This document shows, in pieces, positions 1 through 11,640 of a stretch of 64,000 nucleotides of DNA. The DNA lies in contig NW_026262712.1 of the NCBI RefSeq assembly GCF_021869535.1, forward strand, positions 111,287,640 through 111,351,639, read 5' to 3'. A program made the translations under genes and the position numbers. The notes below the pieces were generated by a model. It saw only the letters and a program-made list of their open reading frames with translations. It was not told the origin of the DNA and searched no databases. Position 1 is the first letter of the stretch, and each line of letters starts with the position of its first letter. This DNA is from Mytilus californianus. Taxonomy: Eukaryota > Mollusca > Bivalvia > Mytilida > Mytilidae.

Positions 1-1225
1 ATAGATTTTTATCAATAAAAAAACTTCAAATGTGTACTTTTATATATGAAATTTCTTAACACAAAAGGAAAAACCTATAACTCTAGAAACATTTAGAAAT
101 ATAAATAGAAATATTTATGGAAAGCCCCAAAAAGAAATATATAGTGAAAACCTACCTGAGACCGCTCAAATGAGGGTGAGACCCCCTGGTTTTTCAATGT
201 CCATAAAATTCAACTTAATCATAGACTCTGTATATGTAAAGATTGTATTAGAAGGATTTCTCAGAATAATGTCATCTTCGATATCTACGGAGGGCTTAGA
301 TTATCTCTTTTCAGCTAAAAATTGTCAAAATTTTAGGACAAAGGGCACAGGGCAATGGTGAGAGCCCCTGATCTCTCAATCTGCCTAATATTAAGCAGAC
401 AGTTAGTTAACAGGTAGATACAAACGTGACTAAAAGGAATTTGGGTACATTTCCTGTCTTCCATGTTTACGGAGCGCCCAAAGTGACAGTTGGATATTCA
501 AAATATATAGTGAAAACCTACCTGAGACCGCTTAAATAAGGGTGAGACCCCCTGGTTTTTCAATGTCCTTAAAATTCAACTTAATCATAGACTTTGTATA
601 TGTAAAGATTGTATTAGAAGGATTTATCAGAATAATGTCATCTTCGATATCTACGGAGGGCTTAGATTGTCACTTTTCAGCTAAAAATTGTCATTTAAGC
701 GGTCTAAGGTAGGTTTTCGCTATATATTTTGAATATCCAACTGGCACTTTGGGCCCATCATAAAAACAGAAGACAAGAAGTGTACCCAAATTCCTTTTAG
801 TCACGTTTGTATCTACCTATTAAATAACTGTCTGCCTAATATTAGGCAGATTGAGAGATCAGGGGGATCTCACCATTGCCCTGTGCCCTTTGTCCAGAAA
901 TTTTGACAATTTTTAGCTGAAAAGTGACAATCTAAGCCCTCCGTAGATATCGAAGATGACATTATTCTGGGAAATCCTTTTGATGAAATCTTTATTTATA
1001 CAGAGTCTATGAATTGTATGGACATTGAAAGAACTGGGGGGTCTCACCGTCATTTAAGCGGTCGCAGGTAGGTTTTCACTATGTATTTCTTTTTTTGGGG
1101 CTTTCCATAAATATTTCTATTTATATTTCTAATTTTTTCTAGAGTAATCGGTTTGTGTTTTTGTTTTAAGAAATATTAGATATAAAATTACAGTTTTGAT
1201 GTCGTTTTATTGATAAAAATCTACA
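1..1225. mobile_element. Large fold-back (inverted repeat) element, ~1.2 kb
   Basis: The left arm begins with TAGATTTTTATCAATAAAA at position 2, and its complement ends the element at about 1206-1224. The arms run about 500 bp and match closely: the segments containing GGAAAGCCCC, GTGAGACC and TCTACGGAGGGC all recur in reverse on the right. A second direct copy of part of the left arm (about 505-690) sits in the middle and is followed by its own reverse copy near 693-740, so the element is nested. Small ORFs inside are fragments of the palindrome, not genes. The left flank lies outside the window, so the target duplication cannot be read. It is probably a non-autonomous DNA transposon; its superfamily is unknown. 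Confidence 0.8.
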
Positions 1226-2826
1226 TTACATAAAGAAAAATATGCAAATTACATAAGCATTAATTGATAAGGGAATTTATATTTGAGGACAACGAGAGTT
1301 TAAGACAACTTGAAAGGGTCATAAAACGATTTCCTACGTATCGTTTCACTCCGTTCAACTATAAAAATCATGCTTTTAATGTTATCAAATATTATATTTT
1401 ATAATTTTCAACTAAATTTGAATATCGAATATCGAATAACGAACCGGCTGCTAACTTCCATTATTTCTTCAAGTACTTAGAATATTTAAATATATTTACC
1501 TATTTGAAAGACGAGCATAATGTCAAATAATAAAAAAAATACAAATTGTTTAGTCCCTAAGAAAACTTGTAAGATTTTCGCTGCTATTTTTGCTAAATAG
1601 GTGCAATTTGGGTACTGTGACTTTAGGTCTAAATTTTAACACAATTTCAATAAATGAAAGGGGTGTTTTTAAAGCTGGCAGCACGACTGTATCGAACAAC
1701 TTTTTTTACTCCCCCCCCCCCCCCCCTCCCCACACTACATTTGTTCGGTGCAGAAAAAGAAATTCATTCATGACCGAATAATCAGGACGAATACTCATTG
1801 AACAATAAAAAATGTAACAGGTTTAGAAAGTGAGTCAGTACGGATTTTGTTGCCAGGCGGAAGTATTCCAAAAAAAACACATATTTCAATTACCGAGTCA
1901 ACCCTTTGTGCGGAATTTGACATCAAGAGAACATTAAACATTAAAATATGTAAATGTTGCAAATCAATTAAAAATATGAATTGCGTAAAGATATTTATTG
2001 GTCAGATGTTAAGTTTAAAATATTACTTTCGGGTTAATATATCAAAAAACTAGTGTACACATTACTGCACAACACAATGTACAAGTCAAATAAATCTCGC
2101 TAAAATGTAACAAAGTCATGTTTGCTTTAGGTAATATCTAAATTAAATGTTTTGAAATTCCAAATGTTTTAAAAGCATTAATTTGTAAGAGTGTAAATAA
2201 TTGACGCTTACATAACAACGTTGTACAAAGGAAAAAATACTGTTGTATACTAGGTAAATTATTTGTTTAGATCTACTTACGTTAGTTATATATCCAAAGT
2301 AACAATAGTGCCGTTAAAGAATTGATTCCGGTATTGAAGGACCTAGAATATATTTTTACTCGGGTCTTGTCAAAATACATCGCGTAAAAAAAGTGCAGGA
2401 AGATCAGTTGCATTACACTCACATCCCCATTGGTAGTTTTAGAATTTTACCTTGTGCAATCAACAGGATTCGGATACCAATAAACCCTGCTATAAGCACC
2501 AGTTGGACAAAATATTACCTCCCCTGTAAACACCGAAAATTAGATCTTCTCAATGTTTGTCCCGCTTTAGCAAAGACGCTACCAATTATGAATTTACGAG
2601 AAAACGTTCTGGTAAACAGTAAACATAGAAATAAGTTGAAATAAAAACAAAACTTCCTTTTAAAGTTATCATTTTCCTCCTTGCATAGCAAACGACGAGT
2701 ACAGCAGGCTATAGGAGCTTGATGTAAAATTAGTTTAAAATGTTGCTATACAAAATATTCCTGGAGTACCAACTTCAGTTTATGTTTCTACTGGCTGTAT
2801 ACCTCTCTGGAACATGCTAATTATCT
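1226..2826. other. 5' flank of unit 1, no recognised gene
   Basis: AT-rich DNA. The part from about 1590 to 2650 is paralogous to the starts of units 2 (14345 on) and 4 (55020 on): the shared landmarks are a CACAATTTCAATAAA segment, a CAACGTTGTACA segment and a TTCGGATA segment. A run of 16 C lies at 1711-1726. ORFs of 60-80 residues here are not conserved as reading frames between the units and are not called as genes. Confidence 0.6.
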
Positions 2827-4264
2827 GTATATATGTAGGACTCTAAAGTGCGATGGTACTCTAAAGTGCGATGGTCACGCTAAAGTACGATGGTATACGC
2901 TAAAGTGCGATGGTGTCAAATGCTAAAGTGCGATGGTATTACACGCTAAAGTGCGATAGTATAACACGCTAAATTGCTATAGTATAGCACGCTTAAGTGC
3001 GATGATGTAACGGGAATGGGGTTCAGGCAATGGTTTCGTTTGTTGCTGTGTTTCTATTAGTGAAGATTTTCGTTTATTATTATGTTTATTAATCAAGCCG
3101 TTGTCTTTTTCTTTTGATTTGTTTTACACTTGTCATTGTTTGGCCCTATATAGCTTCCTATGCGGCGTGGACCAAGGCTCCACGTTAAAGGCCGTACAGT
3201 TATTAGTTGCATATATCAATGACATTTGTTCTTGGGTGGATATTTGTCTTATTATTTTTATTTAAAGTACGATAGTTGTCAAAAGAGTGTTATGGTTACA
3301 TTGCAGTAGCTATAGTATATACTTTATAAACCTGTCTCAAGCCAGCAACCTGTAATTCAGTGGAAGTCGTGTGTTGCTGTATTTCATATTTGTTTTCCGT
3401 TTATTGTTTTGTATATAGTCAGGTCTTACACTGGTCGTTTTGTTGCCCTTTGGTCTTTATAAAATAGTATGCGCTGTTAGCCAATGCTCCGCGTTAAAGG
3501 CATGCGGTTCCCTATAGTTGCTTACAATAATGACATTTGGCCTAGGATGGAGAGTTGTCTCATTAGCTCTGGTTGTTAGGTTACTGTCTAGTTAACGTAT
3601 ATCCATATCTTTAACAGAAATGACGAACAATATTGTAAAAAAAATGTTTTATAGTCTAAGAATGATTTCATTAGAAAGTACAAAAGTAGACTTTATTTCA
3701 TGCAAGTTCATAACATGTAACTACAAACATAGAAGGAGCTGCTAAATTAAATTTGGACGAATTCAATTCCTCAACGTCCAAGTGAGCCATCTCCAGAATG
3801 TCTTTTCCTCTTTAGTTAATTGAATTACATTTTGCAACCTTAACATAAATAGTAGAAATACTTAAATTATTTCAGTATAAATGATCAAATGGTCATGCGT
3901 ATGATCGTTCTGTATATATGCATGTGATATTTGCCACTGTATGTTCAACAAGCAAAAATTAGTTTACATTACTTTAATTTATTAATTTATTTTACCGAAC
4001 TACTGGAAAATATGATTTCAAAGTGTTTTATACACAGCGTCACTTTTACGGTAATCCGCTTTATCATTTTTGTTGATTTCTACTGTTATCGGGAAAACGC
4101 ATTTTAGCGTATTGAGGCATCGGACTTTAGCGTGTTCCATTATATAGCACAGACCATCGCACTTTAGCGTATCAAACCATCGCACTTTAGCGTAGACCAT
4201 CGCACTTTCGCATGACCATCGCGTTTTAGCGTCCCCATCATACTTTAGAGTCCTACATATATAT
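2827..4264. mobile_element. Fold-back element with tandem-repeat arms (TAAAGTGCGATGG type)
   Basis: The termini are inverted: ATATATGTAGGACTCTAAAGT on the left (from about 2829) and its complement ending near 4264. Each arm is an array of short tandem repeats with core CTAAAGTGCGATGG, at about 2841-3005 on the left and about 4100-4250 on the right in reverse orientation. The core between them has no coding capacity and holds two diverged copies of a dispersed Mytilus repeat (about 3057-3260 and 3362-3590). Arms made of a minisatellite recall Foldback/Galileo-type elements, but no transposase is present, so the class is inferred. Confidence 0.75.
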
Positions 4265-4614
4265 GCAGCTAGATCATAGAAAGTCGGGGGAAATATTCCA
4301 AAGGAATCGATAGATATGCAGTAAAGATAAGCATGTTTGAAATGATGTAACTAAGCAAATTCAAACGGACCTTATCTCGATGTAAACATTGAATGTGAAT
4401 AGATCGAGAAGAGCGCAAATACATGTACAAAAATCGAGACGGCCTTTTCTTAAAATTGTATAAAAAATAGTAGAAAGATACCTACTTTATAAGAATAGTT
4501 ATCTTTAATTTTTTAACCTGCACAGACAGAATTCTAAGTTGTTATATTGTAATATTTCTATATCACCGGTGCAGACCGGTGTACTCGAAAACTTAGATGT
4601 GAAAAATAATTATA
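4265..4614. other. AT-rich spacer, nothing recognised
   Basis: No ORF, RNA gene or repeat is recognised. A weakly similar stretch recurs at about 5164-5235, containing a TATGCAG-AAAGAT segment. Confidence 0.5.
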
Positions 4615-5035
4615 AAAAGAAGATGTGGTATGAATGCCAATGAGACAACTCTCCACAAGAGACCAAATGACACAGAAACTTACAACTTTAGGTCACCGTA
4701 CGGCCTTCAACAATGAGCATATAGTAGTCAGCTATAAAAGGCCCCGAAATGACAAATGTAAAACAATTCAAACGAGAAAACTAACGGCCTAATTTATGTA
4801 CAAAATAATGAACGAAAAACAAATATGTTACACAGCAACAAACGACAACCACTGAATTACAGGCTCCTGACTTGGGACAGGCACATACAGAATGTGGTGG
4901 GGTTAAACTCGTTTGAAGGCGCCAACCTTCCCCCTAACCTGGGACAGTGGTGTAACAGTACAACATAAGAACAAACTATAAAAATCAGTTGAAAAAGGCT
5001 TAACTCATCAGATGGATACAAATAGAAATACATCT
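4615..5035. repeat. Dispersed Mytilus repeat (AGATGTGGTATGA-TGCCAATGAGACAA family)
   Basis: It opens with AGAAGATGTGGTATGAATGC and continues through TCACCGTACGGCCTTCAACA and GCTATAAAAGGCCCCGAAAT to a stretch with CTCCTGACTTGGGACAGGC. The same order of blocks recurs at 15832-16260 and, in the opposite orientation, at 63200-63510. I know this arrangement from memory as one of the most abundant repeats in mussel genomes. It is non-coding and likely SINE-like, though no tRNA head is visible here. Confidence 0.8.
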
Positions 5036-5580
5036 AACAAAAACACAGAAGTATATTTTGGGGAATTGTAACATGCTAAGGACTTTGTGGAACACTTCGA
5101 AAATTGGTGATTTTTAGATTTTGTATGTACAGGATGTTTTCCTTTTTTTTTCTTTTTTTTTTATCAATATGCAGCAAAGATTAGCATTTTAAGATTTCAG
5201 TTTCACAAGCTTCTTATGCAATTATCTCGATAAATACCGAACATAAAACATTGTGTATTTGCATATACACTTCTAATAACACAGTTTAACAAATAATTTC
5301 TTTGAAATGTACAATCATTATTTAGAAATTACTTTTGATCAGTATCGTCACCGGCATTATTTTACTATTTACTTTCTCGACTCTATCATAAGAAGAGTGA
5401 ATTTTCTATTGTTTTCGACTTTTCGTTCACTAGATTTCCCCCTGATTCTGTACAGCAGATGCAATAGTTACTAATAATTGCTGTACACTATTGCAAAACC
5501 CCTGTATATAATGGCAATCAAACTACAGACACAAACCGGCTGTACACGATTGTAAAAACAATACGTTTAAGGTATTGAGA
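5036..5580. other. AT-rich spacer upstream of gene 1
   Basis: No gene is seen. From about 5450 the sequence begins to match the upstream region of units 2 and 4 (blocks such as GATGCAATAGTTACTAATAA and TGTACAC-ATTG). Confidence 0.5.
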
Positions 5581-6060
5581 ACACTGATCCGATTTAATTT
5601 CTTGTAGTGATAGCCGGTTATTTGGTGTGTAAATGGAGATATCTATGTTCTTTGTAAATCTACAGAAATTTACAATTTTCTATAAAAAAGGACGGTATAA
5701 ATTATATGAGAAAGTTTGTTTCACAATCATTGTACTCGCCTACATCTTCCTGATCGCAAGTCTTTTTTTATTTGTTTATTTTACTAGATTGCATTCAATG
5801 ATTTATAACAAACTTTCTGTTATTCAAATTTAAGGAAAAACCAGACATCATCCCGTTCATGGTACACATTTTAAATATTGGATTATAAGCAGGTCAACAA
5901 GATGTTAACGATAAAAAAAAACCACAAACCGACTCTGTCATCAATATCTATTTACTGTTATCAAAATTACAAAAGGTTAGGGAAGGCTTCTTCGTACAAA
6001 GGTTACTTGCGAAATAACGAACAAGACACGTATAAAAGGAGTTGGACAGATTGCAACTCC
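5581..6060 (+). promoter_or_regulatory. Promoter region of gene copy 1, TATA box at 6031-6038
   Basis: TATAAAAG lies at 6031-6038, preceded by GAACAAGACACG and followed by GGAGTTGGACAG. This block is kept at the same place in all four units (17313, 30299, 57331). About 200 bp upstream is another conserved block beginning GGAAAAACCAGACATCATCC (5832 on). Transcription should start about 30 bp after the TATA box, near 6061. The short exon then ends at a good donor, CAAACAG/GTAATT (6117/6118). The conserved TATA box, first exon and donor in every unit are what make this a promoter rather than a chance motif. Confidence 0.75.
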
Positions 6061-6605
6061 CTCAAAGCTGCAGTGTTACATACATCAACAGTCTATTAAC
6101 TTAGTTATTTCAAACAGGTAATTCGTTTTACGATACATTGGGAACTAAATCAGCCTATTCATCATTTAATTTTTAATTTTCCAAAGAATGTTTTTTTTTC
6201 TTTCTTAATTCATTTTTTACATGATGAAATTAATTAACGTAAATTATTCTAATTTTCTTTTGAATAAACCCGTGGTAAAAAAATTGCAAAAAAAAAACCG
6301 TGTTCTTCTGTTTTTGATTTGGAAGATTATTTTTTGAAAATTATGATATATACAAGAAGCGATTAACATTTTTGCTGATATTTTTGTACTGTTCATCTGG
6401 TTTTGGTTTATTTCTTTCAAATAAATTTGTATTTGTTTTCTTTTTATTTAGATTTCAAGTACTGTTGATGTAATCAATTTTATTAAAATTATTTCAATAT
6501 TTGTTTTGTTTAGTTTTCAATTATCATTATTATTTAAATCTTGAACTAATTTGTATTGTACTATTTGTAAATATGCGTTTAATTTTATAGAGGGAAAACA
6601 TAGAA

Positions 6606-9600
6606 ATGGACAAGCTGTCACTCGTAACTTTAATTGCCTGTCTTGTATCTATTAGTATAGTTATGCAAGGTAAGACATTTTTCTTTAATTCTATTTTTTG
6701 GAAACACGCTCAAATTGTACGGAAACATTGTTGTGCTACATTTTTTTTTACTATTTTCCTTATGTTGGTTCGCGTTATAGAAAATCAATTTCATAGCCTA
6801 AAGTGAAATAAAAAGAATACCGAACTACAAGAAAAATTCAAAACGATAAGTCTATTATCGAATGACAAAATCAAAAGCTCAAACACATCAAACGAATGAC
6901 TTCGTTCAGACATTTCCTTATGTAAAAAATAGTCAGTTCCTATTTCTTTGGTTTTTGAAATTACTGAATATGACTAATCACTGCCTTTTTACAAGATGAA
7001 CACGTAAGGCGTCAATATAGGTGCTGATTACCCTTCCGGAGCACGGAAGTTCATGCCCCGTTTTTATGTACGTTTGTGTTGCTTTTGCTGTAGTTTAATG
7101 TGTTGTCTTCAATTTATTTATGTTTTATGTTTTGTTTTTTTATTTCTTTCGGTAGCAGCTCGAAAAGACTTATTTTTATTTCAAACTTTAGCATTTAGTG
7201 TTGTCTAAGGAATTTTATAAGTACCGATGTTTTGTTTTATATTTGCTAATGTCTAGTTGATCCCCTTTTTCACTTTGTTACTTTTTGTATAGACATTGGA
7301 TTAAACAAATTCATTCTTATCAAAAATGATATTTTTTCAAAAACAAAAATATTTGTAGTGTTTTTTTTTATTATTTCGGATGTATCTTCCTGTAACCAAC
7401 ATTGTTTTTTTAGTGTGAATAAATGATAGCTTTGGAAATTATCTAACTCAAATTCAAATCAAAATCGATGCGGACCTATTGTTGAGAGAATTGTCTAGAG
7501 CACAATGTTCAAATAACCCTGTTAAATAAAGCCGATCGACTGAACAAAAAATTGAAAACAACACGTTTAATAATTTCATGCGTTATAGGTTGTCTCAAAT
7601 CAGAGCTGCTGATAAACGGTTAGCACCACAAGTATTGTGTTTAATTAAATATTTTTGATCACAAGTCTGGACGAAGATTAAAATTGAAATTGTAAGATAA
7701 TGCAACCAAATAGATACTAAGTCTCCTCTTATATTCGGTAACTTTCCCATTCTTATAAGAAGGTGCAATAAAAGCATGACCATTTCACGTGATCAATTTA
7801 CCTCACATGTTACCGATGAATTATTTCTTGGTTAAATAATTGTTTCTCTTCGTTTGTTTTCTTAAAGAAGGTGTTGTCTAAAGGAAGACCACTCATTGGT
7901 CGTTCGGTTATCTATCTTAACAAAATGGACAGGATAAATCTTGTCCATATTGTAGGACCATAAATTCATTTATACTCAGCATAAATACATAAACATGTAC
8001 TAATAATTCATTATTTAGGAGCTGACGCGCAAGATTGTGCTACTCCAAAAATAACCGCATGCACCACAACCTACACCGGCGCGGTAGCAGGGGCCGCAGG
8101 AGACAAGAAGAAAATATGCAGGTTAGACTACTTTTTATGTACACTTTTTGTTTTATGTCTAATCCATTTAAGTTAACTTACTTTATAAAACTGTAAAATA
8201 ATTTGATGGCTTGTATGTATTATTATATTGTAAAACGTAAACATGCATTAATGACAATTTGTATTCCTCTATAAAGCATCCTACCAAATGAGAATTAGCG
8301 ATAATAGCCATAATAGATGTATCCCTCTAAATCAAATTAAGGACAAACGATGTATTATTCTAGAGAGCATGCTGTTAAATGAGAATTATAGAGATTAAAA
8401 TGTATTCTTCTATAGAACATGCTTATAAAATGAAATTAGTGATGATAAATGTATTCCTGTAAAGAGCATGATGCTCAATGAGAATAAGGGATTATAGATG
8501 TATTCCTCTTTATAGCATGCTGCTAAATGAGAATTAAGGATAATACATGTGCATTGTATTTGTCTTAAGAGCATGCTGCTGGTGTAAAGAGCATGCTGTT
8601 AGTGTAAAGAGCATGCTGCTGGTGTAAAGAGTATGCTGCTAAAAGAGAATTAAGGATAATAGATGTATTCCTCTTTATAGCATGCTGCTAATTGAGAATT
8701 AGGGATAATACATGTGCATTGTATTTGTCTTAAGAGCATGCTGCTAGTGTAAAGAGCATGCTGCTGGTGTAAAGAATATGCTGCTAAAAGAGAATTAAGG
8801 ATAATAGATGTATTCCTCTTTATAGCATGCTGCTAAATGAGAATTAGGGATAATACATGTGCATTGTATTTGTCTTAAGAACATGCTGCTGGTGTAAAGA
8901 GCATGCTGCTAGTGTAAAGAGCATGCTGCTGGTGTAAAGAGTATGCTGCTTAAAGAGAATTAAGGATAATAGATGTATTCCTCTTTATAGCATGCTGCTA
9001 ATTGAGAATTAGGGATAATACATGTGCATTGTATTTGTCTTAAGAGCATGCTGCTGGTGTAAAGAGTATGCTGCTAAAAGAGAATTAAGGATTATAGATG
9101 TATTTCTCTTTATAGCATGCTGCTAATTGAGAATTAGGGATAATACATGTGAATTGTATTTGTCTTTAGAGCATGCTGCTAGTGTAAAGAGCATGATGCT
9201 ATTGTAAAGAGCATACTGCTGGTGTAAAGAGCATGTTGTTAAAAGCTTAAGAGAATTAAGGATACAAGATGGATTTCTCTTTAGAGCATGCTGCTGAATG
9301 AGAATTAGGAATAATAACTGTGTTCCTCTATAGCGCATGCGTCCAATGAATATCCGGGTTAATAGATGTAATCATATGTATAGCATTCTTCCATATTAGA
9401 ATGAGTGATAATAGATGTATTCCGATATATAGCATGCTCCTAAATGACAACTAGGAAAATTAGATATATTCCGATGTATAGTATGCTGCCAAATGAAAAT
9501 AAGTGATTATAGATGTATTCCTCTTTCACTCTAATGAAATAGGAATAATTGATAACAGAAAATTCAGGGGAAATGATAATAACTTCAGTGCTATATTCAG

Positions 9601-10520
9601 ATTACTTTTAAATTGTTAAAACGTGTATACGTGTATATTTACAATACATGTAATAATTTTGTATTTATTGTATCATTTTATTTGAATCACAGTGCAGCAA
9701 ATACCTATCTAGATTGTTTGAACAAAGTTGTCACTGACTGCAAATTGGATTCCGGCACTTCTGTTATAAGCCAAACCATCGCTGCTGCGAAACAGGCCCT
9801 TTCCCAGTATGGATGTGGAAGTGGTATGTATGCCAAAGCTTAACTATCTTTCATATTACTGGCTTCCAATGATCAATTGTCTACAATCTATTTCATATAT
9901 TATTATATTTAAGAAGATGTGGTATGATTGCCAATGAGACAACTATTCACAAGAGTCCAAAGATATGTTACAGTAATCTAAGTTTTTTCCCTCTTGCAAA
10001 GTATAGAAACCTTTGACTTATCTAACCATTTACACAAGGGTCCATATCATTCCAAAACTTAAAATTATATTGAGATAAGTAATCTAACTTTTCATGATAT
10101 CATGTAATACTACTACCATTGTCTCGGAACCAAGTGTGTGCTTTTCGTACACTGTCAATACCCAATATATCGTACTTCCAAAATTAAGTGCTCCTTTATT
10201 GCGATATGATGAATTTGGATTTTAATTATCAGTTCATAATTTATTTCTTAGATCAACATGATACGAAACATTCAAGGATCGTATTTGATTCATTTGAACA
10301 CTTTTTTAGAGCATGAAGTTCTTCTACCTTTTTTTATACATGTTATACTAGTTGTCATTCAACAAATCACCAAATATTTTTTTTGATAACAAGTTTCAAT
10401 ACTCATTACTTTGTATTTATAACAAAAACATTTTTCTTTGCAGGAAATGGTGCTGGAAGTCATGTTTTCAACTTGGTTGCAATGGTTTCAGGACTTACAT
10501 TTTATAGCTGTTTTAGATGA
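6606..10520 (+). CDS. Small secreted six-cysteine protein, copy 1 (type A), intact
   Basis: The non-coding first exon is about 6061-6117. The coding exons are 6606-6669 (exon starts 6591), 8019-8121, 9693-9823 and 10444-10520. All junctions are GT-AG, with phases 1, 2 and 1, giving 124 residues. The first coding exon is a signal peptide (MDKLS, then a hydrophobic run ending near VMQG). The mature part has six cysteines in the pattern C-x7-C-x18-C-x8-C-x7-C-x24-C and a helix-like stretch rich in Ala, Lys and Gln. It ends in a Gly/Ser-rich linker and a hydrophobic tail (FNLVAMVSGLTFY) that could be a GPI-anchor signal. Relative to copies 2 and 6 one A is missing before the stop, so the last residues read SCFR. 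The polyadenylation signal is AATAAA at 10651-10656. Family and function are not recognised. Confidence 0.82.
6790..7070. repeat. Dispersed repeat inside intron after signal-peptide exon
   Basis: The segment with AACTACAAGAAAAATTC, then CAAAATCAAAAGCTCAAACA, then CATTTCCTTATGTA is a reverse-oriented copy of the repeat at 60199-60405. Equivalent copies sit at 18160-18320, 31165-31340 and 58125-58285, so the insertion predates the array. A single GCTGATTACCCTTCCGGAGC block follows (about 7021-7042); it is expanded into a tandem array in units 2 and 4. Confidence 0.65.
8270..9520. repeat. Nested intronic minisatellite (GAGCATGCTGCTGGTGTAAA)
   Basis: A roughly 20-bp unit, GAGCATGCTGCTGGTGTAAA, is repeated one to four times within a larger unit that contains GGATAATAGATGTATTCCTC and CATGTGCATTGTATTTGTC. 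The larger unit recurs at about 8549, 8716, 8859, 9024 and 9151. The spacings (about 167, 143, 166 and 126 bp) differ by roughly 20 bp or a multiple, as expected from gain and loss of the inner unit. The corresponding intron in other copies has only about three degenerate units. The minus-strand ORF at 9123-9338 is repeat sequence, not a gene. Confidence 0.85.
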
Positions 10521-10734
10521 AATACTTTAATTTATTTGTAGTTACAAATCTACACGTAAAATATTTATAAAACAAAATTCAAACAAAAATACGAACAAAC
10601 TCTTATATGGATACTTTCAGATATTGTTTATTGTCAACATTAACTTCTGAAATAAATGATTTGTACAGTTTTTGATAATTTTCTTTTTTTCTGTTTTTTT
10701 AATGATTCTTAGCTGTCAATTTTCTCCTTTGCAA

Positions 10735-11640
10735 TATCTTTGTACGTTTTGGCAGTTAAGTTTATTAACAGGTTATATGCATTCCCATGGACAACAATTA
10801 CGCCCCTTTAATAGCAGAATGTTCCTGAATTGTTATGAATCACTGTCTATTCTGCTTTTAATTGATAGATTTGATAACACTTACCGTTACCTTGATGATA
10901 AGTTTGATTTAGATAATCCAGTTTTTTTTTATATTACTGTGGAAATAAACCAAAGGGAGCTTGCTTTACATTTTATTACATACAGCATTAATTGTCCTTT
11001 TCTATATTTGGATATTTTAGCTTCACATTGGAAACTATATATACAAATGTACGACCAAAAAAAATGTTTTTTCGTTCCCTATTATGGTCGGTGATATTCC
11101 TTTGACCCCTCCTTAAGGTGTGTATATTCCAAACTTGTTCGCTATTCTCGTGTCAGTAAATGCGTTTTAGATGACAATGAGCGAAATATTAAGTAAATGA
11201 TTTCGTTACCACAAATTAATCAAACTGTTACTAAATTCCTTTATAAATCCAAAGACTTCTCAGAAAGTTTGGCTGTACCTGTAGAAGAGAGGCGAAAGAT
11301 ACCAAAGGGACATTAAAACTCAAAAGTCGAAAATATTTTGACAACGCAATGGCAAAAAAAAAAACCAAGACGATAAGACAAACAACAGTACAAAAGCACA
11401 ACACAGAAAACACTAAAGAGTGGGCAACACGAACCCCAGAAGAACTTAGGGCGATTTCATGTGCTCCGGAAGGGTAGGCTGATCCTGCTCCACTAGTGAC
11501 ACCCGTCGTGTTGCTCATGTTAGTATAAACGGTTATAACTCTAATTTGATAGGTTCCATTCAGAGAGGGAAGACGGGGGTTGGTTATTAAAAACGGGAGA
11601 TAGCATCCTAAATTTTACGGTTATATTGTTTATAAGCAAG
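10735..11640 (+). pseudogene. Decayed reverse-transcriptase remnant, unit 1
   Basis: A plus-strand frame reads through about 11094 and contains a YRYLDD motif (RT catalytic YxDD type) and a later CPFLYLDILASHWKLYI block. A related fragment continues at about 11575-11640, after a roughly 300-bp dispersed repeat (11265-11535, with GAGGCGAAAGATACCAAAGG). The same broken arrangement follows the gene in every unit, so both the RT and the insertion inside it predate the array. The best-preserved copy is in unit 4. Confidence 0.65.

Noticed and set aside
170..361. 63-residue plus-strand ORF
   Set aside because: It lies in the arm of the fold-back element; the partner arm and internal copy do not keep the frame.
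8270..9520. CRISPR-like array of short repeats
   Set aside because: Repeats and spacers are not distinct, inner repeats vary in number, and the context is a eukaryotic intron; it is a minisatellite.
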